The notes under the pieces are model-generated. The model ran no database searches. It worked only from the letters and a program-made list of their open reading frames with translations, and had not been told where the DNA came from. This document shows, piece after piece, positions 1 to 10,630 of a stretch of 64,000 nucleotides of DNA. The stretch spans positions 310,001-374,000 of the forward strand of contig MU270023.1 in NCBI GenBank assembly GCA_021432635.1. The letters run 5' to 3'. Position numbers and translations under genes: made by a program. Numbering within the stretch: position 1 is the stretch's first letter; every line of letters begins with the position of its first letter. This DNA is from Thozetella sp. PMI_491 (lineage: Eukaryota > Ascomycota > Sordariomycetes > Chaetosphaeriales > Chaetosphaeriaceae).

Positions 1-1093
1 TCTCGCGAAGCACCGCTCTTCCAGATAGTCCTCAGGCCTGGGCGAGACAACGAAACACCTTTTGCTTCCTTGAGAATCAGTCGTGAAGGACAAGAGGGGT
101 GTCTGGTGCACTTGAAGATTCACCACGCACTCTACGATGGCGTAAGCTTGCCAGTCTTGATGGATAGGTTCGCCGAGCTTCTCTCCGGGGCTCATCCGCA
201 GCAGCGGGATAACAACGCGGCTCTCTGGAGGGGTTTTTGTACGGCTCCCTTCTCAGAAACCGCGAAGCTCACTAGGGGCAGCTTCTGGACTTCCTATCTC
301 GCAAATGCTCCATCTTCGGTCTTCCCAAGACTCAATCAGAAACCGAAAGCCGACTCTCGAGTGTCGCTAGTACAGCGAGCTGTTTTCACAGTCTCAACAC
401 TGGTGCCAATATGCGCAAAACATGGTATCAGCCTTCAAGCCATGTTCTTGGCGGTGTACTCGCGAGTTCTCGGCGGTCGCATCGCGGGTTCCACCGAGCC
501 CAAGCCCCAGGCGGTGGTCTTTGGCATATACTTGGCCAATCGATCCACGGAAGATGTTACTGGACTTCCCTATCCGACCCTTCGTTTAGTCCCTTTGAAG
601 GTCGACACTTCAAAATTGGAAGATATCCTTGGATCGGCGAAAAGAATTCAAGAGGACATTCACGACATATCTTCACTTGCGAATGTGGATGCCGGGCTAT
701 GGGAGATCAAGGACTGGACTGGGCTCTCGATCGACTCTTTTGTGAACTTTCTCAGTCTGCCTGCTAGCGATGGCTCAAAGTCTGGAGACATTGACGTTGT
801 GCTTCGACCCGTCGACGCTGGATACGGGACGTCGGGAATGAAAGGGACTGCGAATTCGGACCAGATCTTGGCCCTAGAAGGCAATCCTGTCAGGGACGCG
901 TATCCGGTAAGTCTAAGCTGCGTGCGTCTCCCTCGAATAAGCTAACCGTGATTAGGACGCGGTCGATCTCGAGGCATCGGTGCAGGGTGAATCGATGGAC
1001 ATCGGAGTCTTTGGATCCTCGGATGTTCTCGATGAGCAGTCGGCAAGAGATATCATTTCAGAGCTTACAGGCCTGCTTGCGAAGATAGAATAA
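1..1093 (+). CDS. NRPS 3' end, terminal condensation domain (siderophore-synthetase-like), partial
   Basis: The reading frame is already open at base 1, so only the C-terminus of a larger protein is present. Exon 1-906 is followed by a 49-nt intron (907-955, GTAAGT...TTAG) and a last exon 956-1093 that ends in TAA in frame. Seen: the motif HHALYDG near base 120, the HHxxxDG signature of a non-ribosomal peptide synthetase condensation domain, followed by roughly 300 residues of C-domain-like sequence. No thioesterase or reductase follows, so the protein ends in a C domain. Ending in C domains is typical of fungal ferrichrome-type siderophore synthetases (SidC/NPS2-like), in which the terminal C domain releases a cyclic hydroxamate peptide. 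The siderophore assignment is inference from this architecture and from resemblance of the HHALYDGVSLP segment. Another NRPS with a terminal C domain is possible. The OPT transporter lies 1.1 kb downstream on the same strand. Confidence 0.8.
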
Positions 1094-2206
1094 CAATACG
1101 AATGACGCGACGGGTAATATTGACCCGAGGTGTGATACGGGAGCACAACTGCGGCAGGGTATTTGCTATATTGGACCATTCCATGACATGTATGTACTAT
1201 TGAGTAGCCTCACCCCGCAATTTTGGTTGGCGGACAATGCGTTTCGCGTGAGTGACGTTGCAGCGGACCGGGGGGGTTCTGATACGATCCTTGTCCGTTG
1301 GTTGATAATTCTGTGCTTATCCTCGACGCGATGCTCCGTCGAGATAGAGTTCCGGGACGGCCGTGTCCGGCATCAAGGGATAAGTCGCAGTTATATGCCC
1401 AAATCAGTGCAGAGCCTCGGGAACAGAGGCCTCAGCCAGACATTGCTGACAGCTGTGCTTGTGCGTATAAGTATCAGGCCACTGATGTCCGCATCTAGTA
1501 AATGAGGAGGTGGACAACTAGTGGGGAGGACAGTATACATTTGCCGACCAAACACGTCGTCGGGCGGCAAATTGCCATAGACCCCTCTTCTGCTACCGTG
1601 TATCTCGTCAAGCTACCTACCCAAGTAAGGTAGGCACCGCACTAGACCTAGTTAAAGTTACAACCGTTGTCGCCCACCTTTGCCCAGACAGCCTCCACGT
1701 TCGGTCCGTGGCTCCCGACTTGGCGGCTTCAAAGCCGAGCCCCGCACTCATGGTGTCCACTCTTGCCAGGATGAGGCCGTTGGACTTCAACCGAAGAGGC
1801 AAGTGAGTAGAACCCCTGATAGGAAGGCCGGGGATTGGAGCGCAAACAGCCCACGAGGCATACCGTTGGGCCTCGCATACTCACCACTCTACCCGGCCAC
1901 CATGAATACACGCGTCTCCGTTGTGGGCCGACTAGATAACAAACCCTGGCTGGCCTGACCAAACGGGGCCGCAGCCAGGAAGCGAGATCGCCCGATCACG
2001 AGGTAGAACCCAAGGGCAGATAGGTCTCGAGGTGACCCGGAAGGAGGGGGAGAGGAGAGTTCTACTTATACTGCCGCGCGCCCGTGGGGTCACATTTGGC
2101 CTCCGGTCCTCTACCCCCTCCGGCTCTATCTCGTCTCTCATGCATGCCGCCTGCACCCTCGGCGCTTTCTCCCGGTAGTGACTGAAACGTGCAACCCAAG
2201 GCCGGA
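1094..2206. other. Intergenic region, OPT promoter side
   Basis: No supported gene. The stretch holds the NRPS 3' end and the upstream region of the OPT gene. A TATA-like TTATAC lies at 2066-2071, about 140 nt before the OPT ATG. Short open frames here lack motifs and overlap on both strands. Confidence 0.6.
2066..2071 (+). promoter_or_regulatory. TATA-like element upstream of OPT gene
   Basis: TTATAC about 140 nt before the ATG at 2207, in a GC-rich stretch. Position and composition fit a TATA element; nothing else supports it. Confidence 0.3.
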
Positions 2207-5063
2207 ATGGAGAAGTCCGATCTGCCCAGTGGTGCCGATCACGGGGTCCCGCCGGCGGACATCAGCCCGGTCGAGCGGACCGACAGCGACCGCTCCGCTT
2301 CCGGCGATATGGAGAAGCACCCGGCCGCCATCGACGTGAAGCATGCGGCCGAGGATCTCGAAAAAATCAAGCACGCTCATGAATGGGATCCCAATCTCCC
2401 GCAGGACAAGCTCGACGTCCTCAACAAGGCGCTCCGGGACGGGGACGGAGACGAAATTATCGCTGCCGATACGCTCTTCACCGAAAATTCGCCCTACGAG
2501 GAAGTACGCGCCGCGGTGCGCAACACCGATGGCGGCGAGGTCGCTAACACAGTGCGAGCTTGGATCTTGGGCATGATCTTTGTCACGCTCGGTAGCGGTC
2601 TGAATATGTTTCTGAGCATGAGGTGAGCGCACCGGCTAGCTACCCTTACCACAGCCACAACAGAACACTGATGATTCCCGCAGGAGCCCGGCCATCAACT
2701 TCCCCTCCCTTGTTGTCCAGCTGCTCGTCTATCCCCTGGGTGTTCTCTGGGCCAAGGTGATGCCGACCAAGAAGTTCAACACCTTCGGGCTCGAGTGGAC
2801 CCTCAACCCCGGACCCTTCAACATCAAGGAGCACGTAGTCATCACGCTCATGTCGAACGTGTCTATCGGCTATGCCTACTGCACCGACGCGCTGCTAGCC
2901 CTGCAGGGCAAGCCGTTCTACGACCTCAACTTAGGATGGGGCTTCTCTCTCCTTTTCACCCTCAGCTCGCAGACCCTGGGCATCGGCCTGGCTGGGCTCG
3001 CACGCCGATTCCTCGTGTGGCCGTCGGCTATGATGTGGCCCAACCAGTTCGCCAACACGACGCTGTTCTATGCGCTGCACGACAAGAGCAAGAGTGATGG
3101 CGTCCACTCGAACGGCTGGGTCATCAGCCGGTACCGCTACTTCTTCTACGTCATGGCCGGAATGTTTGTTTACTACTGGATCCCTGGCGTGCTCTGGCAA
3201 GGTCTAAGTGTGTTCGCATTGTACGTCTTCCCGGATTATTTAATACCATTTTCATCGAATGTCGGAAGCATTTGAGCTCCTGCTCTGGAGACGTGCTCTG
3301 GGCAGCTACATCAACATCTAATTTAGGAACTTACTAACGCTCGGTCATGGATAGTGTGACGTGGATAAAGCCCGACAACGTCGTGGTGAATCAACTCTTC
3401 GGTGGCTTTACTGGCCTCTCGCTGATCCCCATCACCTTCGACTGGACCTACATCACGGGATACCTCGGCGACCCTCTACTGGCTCCGGTGCACACACTGG
3501 TCAGTACAGGAATCGGCCTGGTCATCTTCGTACTGCTTCCCACCATCGGCATCACCTACTCTGGGGCCCTGTACTCGGAGTACATGCCCGTCGTTACCTC
3601 GCAGACCTACGACAACACGCAGCACAAGTACAACGTCAGTCGCATCCTGGGCGACGGCTATACCTTCGACGTCCAGAAGTATGAGGAATACAGTCCCCTG
3701 TTTCTTCCTCCGGCCTTCGCACTAAACTACGGCCTGTCGTGGGCGGCTCTGACCGCAGCAATAATCCACGTGGCACTCTTTCACGGCCGTGAGATTTGGT
3801 ACCGCTTCAGGACGGCTCGTAACCAGGAGCCGGATATCCACATGAAGATGATAAAGAAATACGACGAGGCCCCTGACTGGTGGTATCTAGTGCTGTTCGT
3901 CCTCGCCCTCGGGCTCGGCTTCGCCACCTGCGCTGCCTACGACTCCCAGCTGCCGTGGTGGGGATTCATCATCGCAAATCTGCTCGCCATCGTCTTCATG
4001 CTTCCAACCTGCACCATTCTGGCCGTTTCGAACCTCGGCCTTGCCCTCAACGTCCTCTCGCCTTTCCTTGCCGGCTTCATCTTCCCTGGCCGACCTATCG
4101 CTGTCATGATCTTCAAGGTCTACAGCACCATCGTCCTAGGCCAAGCCCAGACCTATGCCGGTGATCTTAAGATGGGGCACTACATGAAGATCCCGCCGCG
4201 CATCACCTTCTGGTGCCAAGTGGTGGCCACCCTCTGGGCGTCCTTCGTCCAGATCGCCGTCATGAATTGGACATTGGGCAACATTGAGGATGTCTGTGAA
4301 TTGTGAGTCTTGTATAACCCGTTATAGAGATACTCCTTTGGCTAACTCTTGTGTTCAGGACTCAGACGGCACACTTTACCTGCCCCAATGGCCGAACTTT
4401 CTTCTCGTCATCGATCGTATGGGGCGTGATCGGACCGAAGCGCATGTTTGGCGCGGGGTCCATCTATGCTCAGTTTAACTGGTTCTGGTTCATTGGCGCG
4501 GTGCTTCCCGTCGTGGCGTGGGCCATCACCAAGAAGTTCCAGTGGAAGGTCATGCGCTTCTTGCATGTACCCGTCATGCTCGGTGCCATGGGCTGGCTGC
4601 CGCCGGCGACGCCGCTCAGCTTCTCGACCTGGGCCATCACGGGGCTGATCTTTAATCAAGCTATCCGGAAGCGGTGGTCAGGCTGGTGGCGCCATTATAA
4701 CTAGTGAGTCCTTCTCAGATCTTGGTCAAGCTTGTCAACCACCGTCCAGCTTCGGACCGCATAGTCCTGTTGTGGAGGCATCCTATGAATCCCTCAGACC
4801 TTGCTAACTGTCTTCTAGTATCACTGCCGCAGGCCTAGATGCTGGGCTCATAATCAGCACTATTGTGATATTCTTTGCAATAACTTTGCCTAATGTCGAC
4901 ATTCCGCAGTGGTGGGGAAACGTGGACGTATACAACACAGTGGTAAGTGAGTCTCAGTCCTACTGAAGGAAGAGGGTGGCTAATGCTTAAGCAGGACGCC
5001 TCTTACACCGCAATCCTCAAGACTGTGGCGGATGGGGAAACATTTGGTCCTGCAGCGTGGTAG
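2207..5063 (+). CDS. OPT family oligopeptide transporter
   Basis: Predicted plasma-membrane, proton-coupled transporter of small peptides (OPT family, PF03169, Isp4-like). Six exons: 2207-2622, 2684-3220, 3355-4302, 4359-4703, 4819-4942 and 4995-5063. Every junction keeps frame and gives an 812-residue protein, the usual OPT length. Hallmarks seen: SPAINFPSLVVQLLVYP after the first membrane segment, NPGPFNIKEHV, NQLFGGFTGL, and KMGHYMKIPPR near the C-terminal third, with many hydrophobic segments between. The N-terminal ~100 residues are hydrophilic and acidic. The start chosen is the first in-frame ATG (2207); a GTG 18 nt upstream is not a credible fungal start. Some fungal OPTs carry metal-siderophore or glutathione conjugates, so its place beside an NRPS end is suggestive but does not prove the substrate. 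Confidence 0.93.
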
Positions 5064-6370
5064 GCGCCTGAGAAAACTGCTTGTTGCTTTGTCCATCGAT
5101 GGGAAAGACACCGGATGGACATCAACGTTGATTTTCCAGGGGATAGATCAGTTGGTCAGCTGATTTAGGATCCGCCGGACCTCTTATACTAAGTGACACT
5201 AGCATCATGCTTCAAGCAACGTCTTCGTGTCCCTTACCGATGGCGTGCATTACATGACAGAAAGAGCTTCTACTATCACGCCTAGGCTGCCATCACAGGA
5301 CTGCTATCGTTGAGATGGACACTGGGGCTATTAATATGAGCCGGCCCTTGTGCCTCAACTTTGCGTGGGTAGATTCTGTAGCGAAGAAACAAGCACTTAG
5401 TCTCCAAATCACGAATGAGTCACTCTACGACAGTTCTCAGCATCTCGTGGAGTAGCAAATGCTCCCTCCTCCGCTTTCTCCCTTTGTCGACAACAGCACA
5501 ATAGCAATGTTTAGGGGGCGCAGTCTGCAGATCGTAGGGGGGCTCACGGGGAGACGAATACAAGCACAGCACAGGGGTGACCACGCTGCGGTGGCAAGAT
5601 GAAGATGTGGCCTTGACTAGGTAAGCAAGGAAGAAGGGGCACGATGGAGAGGAGATGGAGCTGTATAGATGAGGTGAGAGAGATAAGGCTTACCAGCCAG
5701 GAGTAATGTTGTCAAGGCGAGCGACGTTGTTGGTGTGTGGAGGTGAAGAGGTAGAGAAGGGAAATGAAAGTACAAAGTTGTAGATAAGAGAAGAGGGTTG
5801 AGTTTGTTACAAAGCCCGAGTCACGTGTACAAAAAAGCGCGTTGTGCGGTAGGACTCTGCTGATCTGTGGAGTGTGCAAGGTACGGGAAGGAAATTCGCG
5901 AAAAGGTGAGCTGTTCGTGTATGACAGGAGCAGGAACCCTCGAGGTCCTCAACGGTCGCCGACATGTTTCGTAGCATAGAGAAGACCCTAAGCCCTATGA
6001 CGACCTTTTTTTTCTGATGCCTCTTTCTCATAGATCTGCTCCAGCTTCGTCTAAAATTGCGGCTGGAGTTTGGCTCTCCATTTGATTGGTACCGTAAACC
6101 CGTTGTGGCACAGGGAAAGAGTGGTGTACAGATAAACTCCTGGATTTCAGCCTCACCTTCAACGTCCAACATTTTTCACCGCCCCATTGTCATATGCACG
6201 CACACGTACACCGAGCGCCTGTGATTAAGTTGAAGTTTTTGTTGCTTTGAACAACATTCGATTCGCAGCTCCGAGGCCGTGAAAAGCATGGGCAACTTTG
6301 GGGAGATAGTAACCTACACAGCTAGGTTAGGGACAATCGTGTTGAATTCTGACACTGTCAGCCGAGGGGT
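5064..6370. other. Intergenic region without recognisable gene
   Basis: No open frame here shows a family motif. The longest (about 120 codons, minus strand near 5807-6172) has no hydrophobic pattern or domain signature and is rejected. Purine-rich GA stretches occur around 5620-5800. Confidence 0.55.
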
Positions 6371-7165
6371 ATGACAAGCAATCCATATCTTCAAAGGAGT
6401 TATTTATACAGGCTTCATCATCTAACCGCCAGTGGCAAGACTGCCGCAAGCATTTTAGTGACAGCCGCTCTCACCGCGGTGGCTGCCTGCCTCGGCTGCC
6501 TCTCCATTGACAGAGCGATGGACGATTTGCATCTCTTCGGGGTCAAGATCGAGTACATAGGCCGTGGTTATATTATGGCCTTCCTACCACTTATTCTTTT
6601 GATGCTCTCTTCTCGCATGTACTGGCGTGGTAGGACAATCCCTGGCAATACATAAAAATCGTCGTGTTGATGACTTTCAGATCGCGCCGCGAAGCCCTCA
6701 CGATCCACGAAGACAAGATGCTCGGGCACGCAATCCACATTGGATTCAGGCTTGCAATCCCCATTGGATTCAGGCCGGCAGGACGCGGCAGGACGGCTAA
6801 ACCTGGAAAATATAGACGCCTGCTCGGACGTGCCCATGTTGACAACGAAGTTAGTCGGGCAGGGCGGCGACATGACCAAGTCTCTCGCCGCCGCTCACTA
6901 CACCATCAGTGATACCAATGACAGCCACGTTAACCAAAAATATCTAGACAAGTGCATGGAAGAAATATCAGTACGAAACTGCGTACTCAAGGAGGAAGGC
7001 AATCTTTCCACTTCCTCAGCTGTCCGCCTCGTTGTGATAGGGCTCTTCCTATCAATCATTCTAAGCGCCTTCACCAACTTGCTTGTGCCCATTGGGGTGA
7101 CGTATTTGTCCAGCATAAGCACCACTCTGGGCTGGTCTCCGAATCAATGTGATTTACTCGCTTGA
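6371..7165 (+). CDS. Hypothetical small membrane protein
   Basis: Not recognised. Two open segments in the same frame join across a 51-nt putative intron (6630-6680, GTAGGA...TTTCAG), giving about 247 residues from the ATG at 6371 to TGA at 7163-7165. The predicted protein has hydrophobic stretches near residues 24-44 and 66-84, a hydrophilic middle, and a third hydrophobic stretch near the C-terminus. The middle begins with a tandem 8-residue repeat (LDSGLQSP/LDSGRQDA) encoded by a 24-bp DNA duplication. The overall pattern resembles fungal multi-span membrane proteins of unknown function, and the protein may continue past 7165 through unrecognised introns. It lies between OPT and the acyltransferase, on the same strand. 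The joined model is inferred from frame continuity and plausible splice sites only. Confidence 0.4.
6731..6778 (+). repeat. 24-bp direct tandem duplication
   Basis: Two adjacent 24-bp units share CAATCC-CATTGGATTCAGG (one mismatch in the first half, changed last bases). They lie in frame in the putative membrane protein gene, so the duplication adds eight residues without breaking the frame. Confidence 0.8.
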
Positions 7166-8612
7166 AAAGCACCATGGGTCTGGGAAGCGTCGAGGGAGTC
7201 GAATGTGAAAAAAAAAGGAAATGAGAGCGTTCGAGTGAGGGACGAGAACACAAAAGTCGGTAGTCATGGAGCGGCGCCCAATGCGTTTCCCCTCTATGTT
7301 CTCTTCTGCGAGGGCTCGCCCGTCAATAGCCGCGGATTTGCGCATTGCAATCGGCGTTCGGGGCCACTAAAGCACCCGTGGGACCAGGGCATGACAGTCT
7401 CCCTGCTTGTCTGCAAGCGATGGGCCGTGAACGCAACAACTATCGGCATCTCGCCTAGCTGATACCACAGAGGCCGGGACAACGGGAGCTTTTGCGTGGG
7501 TATAAGCTTAGGGGAGGGTGGGTTTGATCATGGACCTTCCTAGTGGGGTTGTCAGTATGCATGAGCTGAGATGCTGGCGCATCTGGCACTCGGCCGCTAG
7601 ACTGGCATTCCTATCTCAGGGGCTCTAGAGTTGCTAATGTCAAGGAGAGGCCGCAGTAGCAAGAAGTAAGGTACCTTGAAGTTGCTGAGCCCGAATTACC
7701 TTCCCAATTATCGAACCCCAAATTGGTCAAACCTACGTTAAGTGGCCAAGCTTTGCTGCCAAGAAGTTGTATTCTGTTCGCTAAGATAAGGCGAGGGCAC
7801 CCTAGAAGTAGTATCGTTACTCTAGCCATAGGAATCATCATGCGGAGGGCACGGTCTCATTGGCCAATGACAGGGAGTCGCTAACCGCAGGATCGTGGGC
7901 AGCCTGGCCACCCTTGAGCCTCTGACAGGAAACTGCCTGGCGATAGTTTGCTTTCTTCTGTCGAGATCAGTAGTGAACGTGCTACCCACGTAGCTGGGCA
8001 ACGGCTGAATGCCCAATTCTCTGATGTCTTGGAAGGTGTTACAATCGGTGTAGGTGGGCCATGGCTTTATGCGATACAGTGTTTTCCGTTATTCTCATGT
8101 TCCTTCGAAGGTGATTTTCTCTGTAGGTTTTATGTACTAGGCAGGCAGGCCTACAGAACTCTATCCTTGAACTTCATGAAGCTTGTGAAGGCGCCGTTCG
8201 AGTGATAACATGACCAGGATGGTCGTTGATAGCCGCCAATACCTATCTTTGTCGAATTGTGCTTGATCTAGCAAGTTATCACGAGAACAAGATATTCCTT
8301 TGTATTCTATTCTATTCTATTGAATTTCAAATCATCAAAACGAGTGAGACCACTTGAGAGTGCTCTAGTGACCCCGTCAAACGGGCGTTCTCTTTCCCAC
8401 TTTTACTTGAGATTAGAGTGAGCGGCCGAGTAAACAAACAGTTAGGCTGCAAATTCAGGCTTAACGAGGGCCATTCTCTCACTTCATTCTTGCCCCATGC
8501 AACCTCTTTTCTTTCTCTCCACCACAAAAAGAACGCGTTTTGCATCTTGGTTCAATCGTTGTTGAACAAAGTTGGCTCGCGTCGACCTCCTCTCACTTTC
8601 AACGAAATCCCG
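7166..8612. other. Intergenic region upstream of the acyltransferase
   Basis: No gene supported. It contains a short (TATTC)n run at 8302-8321. Open frames are short and without motifs. Confidence 0.55.
8302..8321 (+). repeat. Pentanucleotide microsatellite (TATTC)n
   Basis: About four copies of a TATTC-type unit in tandem, about 300 nt upstream of the acyltransferase start. Confidence 0.7.
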
Positions 8613-10630
8613 ATGCCTTCTCCTCAGAGCCAACGCAGCGGCCCCATGGAGCCAGAGAGAATGGAGTTTAACATGGCCACTTGGCTTCATGTGCGAGCGA
8701 GAATGGAAGAAAACATGGGAAACATGAATAATCTGATCCTTGCGCCCTTCGAAGAGATGGAAAACCTGTCCGTTATCCCACCGCCCAAGGAAAATGAATC
8801 TTCATGCATGGGACAGGACGAGGTCTTTGAGAAATTCGAGGCTATCCATCCGCTGACGGAGATCGATCAGTCTGGTAAGTATTCTCGCGTCTTTTCGAGC
8901 ACGGTGGCAAGTTTTATGTCCGACCTCAACACCAGGTTCATCATGTAGCACCAAGATTCCCATGAGACTCTGCTGCGCAATGCAACTCACCAATCTCTGC
9001 TGTCGTGCGACTCACAACATGCTGCAGCTCTCCGGAGATGGTCCCAGTGCTAACTTGAGGATATAGTTAGCCGCAAGTACGTGCGACGCATGTTCATTTT
9101 CGATTTCCCAGACCTAAAGCGCATGGCGGAGGCCAGCACGGCCCTCCGGAGCGGCCTGGCGCTCGCCATCCGTCACTATCCCTTCCTCGGTGGAATGCTC
9201 GGCGCCGACCCTGACAACATGGACCGAGGCTTAGTCCAGGTCCGGTACAGCAAGGACACCTCTCCCGACACGTTCATGGATATCGTGGAGAGAATCCTGA
9301 AAATTCGACACCGTAAGACCAGCCGTGACGACTGGAAGGCGCAGTGCGATTTGGGAATGCCTGTGTCGCACTGGGGCCCTCGGAAGGTCTGCTTCTCTCC
9401 GAAACGCGTACCGGACGGCTTGTGGTGCCCGGTGATGACCTTGCAGGGAACCTACTTGAGCAGCGGCGCCCTTGTCCTCTGCTTCGCTTTCCAGCACTCT
9501 GTGGTGGATGGCACGTCGATTCACTTTTTCCTTGAAAAATTCACTGAGTGTATGCGGTCCGGTGATGACATTGTGTCCGGTATGTGATTCCCCCGATCAG
9601 TGAACAAACACCTTCCTGTTTGCTCTCCCATGTTGCATCACAGCAACCTGAGGGTATGCCTGGGGATGCAGGGGACAGGATAGGTACCCCGTGGCGGCGC
9701 GCTGACTCTGGTTTACACACAGGACCGGTGTATCAGGCTGTCGACCCCCAGCTTTTCGTCACCCCTCCGACGATTAGTACCTCGTTTCCAGGCGTCTTGC
9801 CTGAGCTAGAGTACTTCGACAGCGCCAAGCATCCCGACCCTGCTAAAAGGAATTCAAAGGAACTAACGACTATGATAATCAGCTTCAAGGCGGAGGTCCT
9901 CAACGCTCTCAAGGAACTCATCACGCTGTGGCTCAGCAACCCCGATTGGGTTTCCACCCAAGACTGCTTAAGTGCTGTAATCTGGGAGTCCATCATCAGC
10001 GCCCGCGTCGAGTGGAGCGGCCTTGATCGCGCGGCCGAGACGTTGCTCGCGGTGGCCGTCAACACTAGGCCGTCGCTGGGCCCAGCTGGTCAGAAGCACT
10101 TCGGCAACATGTTCGTCACCGCGTTGGCTAAGCAGTCGGTCGAGGCACTTGTCGTGCCCTGCGAGTCCTCGATGGGCGGCATCTCGACACCGGTGCTCGG
10201 TCGGGCTGCCCGCAAGATCCGGTCGGCGCTGAACCAATTGCGCGCGAGCAAAGAGGCCACTGGCCTCCGCATGGTGATGCTCTCGGAAACCAAGGCCCCC
10301 ATCGAGATGTCAAAGGCGTGGGCACGTCTGGTACAGCCGGGGACGAGCGGCGTGAAGATGGGCTCCCTGGCCACGTTTGGGGCCGACCTTGATTTTGGTA
10401 TCCCCGGGACCGGCAAGGGCGGCAAACCTCGCTGGTGTCGCAAGCCGTGGATGCGGGACGAGGGCATGGTCAATATCCTCCCCCGCCGCGGAGGTACACA
10501 GGGCAATGCCGATTGGGAAGTGCTCGTGTGCCTGCGGACGGACGAGATGAACGCCGTAGCCCATCACCTGTGTATGAACCAGTGGGCCTTCCGCTACGTT
10601 GACGACTTCGATGCCAAGCCAATAACTTAG
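8613..10630 (+). CDS. BAHD/trichothecene 3-O-acetyltransferase-like HxxxD acyltransferase
   Basis: Predicted CoA-dependent O- or N-acyltransferase of the transferase family (PF02458), probably cytosolic. Exons 8613-8874, 9067-9579 and 9723-10630 (introns of 192 and 143 nt) join in frame to 560 residues. Seen: the catalytic HxxxD as HSVVDG (His231, Asp235), preceded by the hydrophobic strand GALVLCFAFQ; an N-terminal segment of the family pattern (LALAIRHYPFLGGML, residues about 110-125); and a C-terminal DFG at residue 482 where BAHD enzymes have DFGWG. Here DFG is followed by IPGTGK instead of WG, a divergence at the structural motif. The start is the first ATG in the frame; an earlier GTG is ignored. 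These enzymes commonly acylate fungal secondary metabolites, so the gene could belong with the upstream NRPS, but 7.5 kb and two genes lie between them. Confidence 0.85.

Noticed and set aside
660-884. Minus-strand open frame within the NRPS fragment
   Set aside because: Shadow of the condensation-domain frame; no motif and no ATG context.
5807-6172. 121-codon minus-strand frame
   Set aside because: No domain, no hydrophobic pattern, no splice partners; considered chance.
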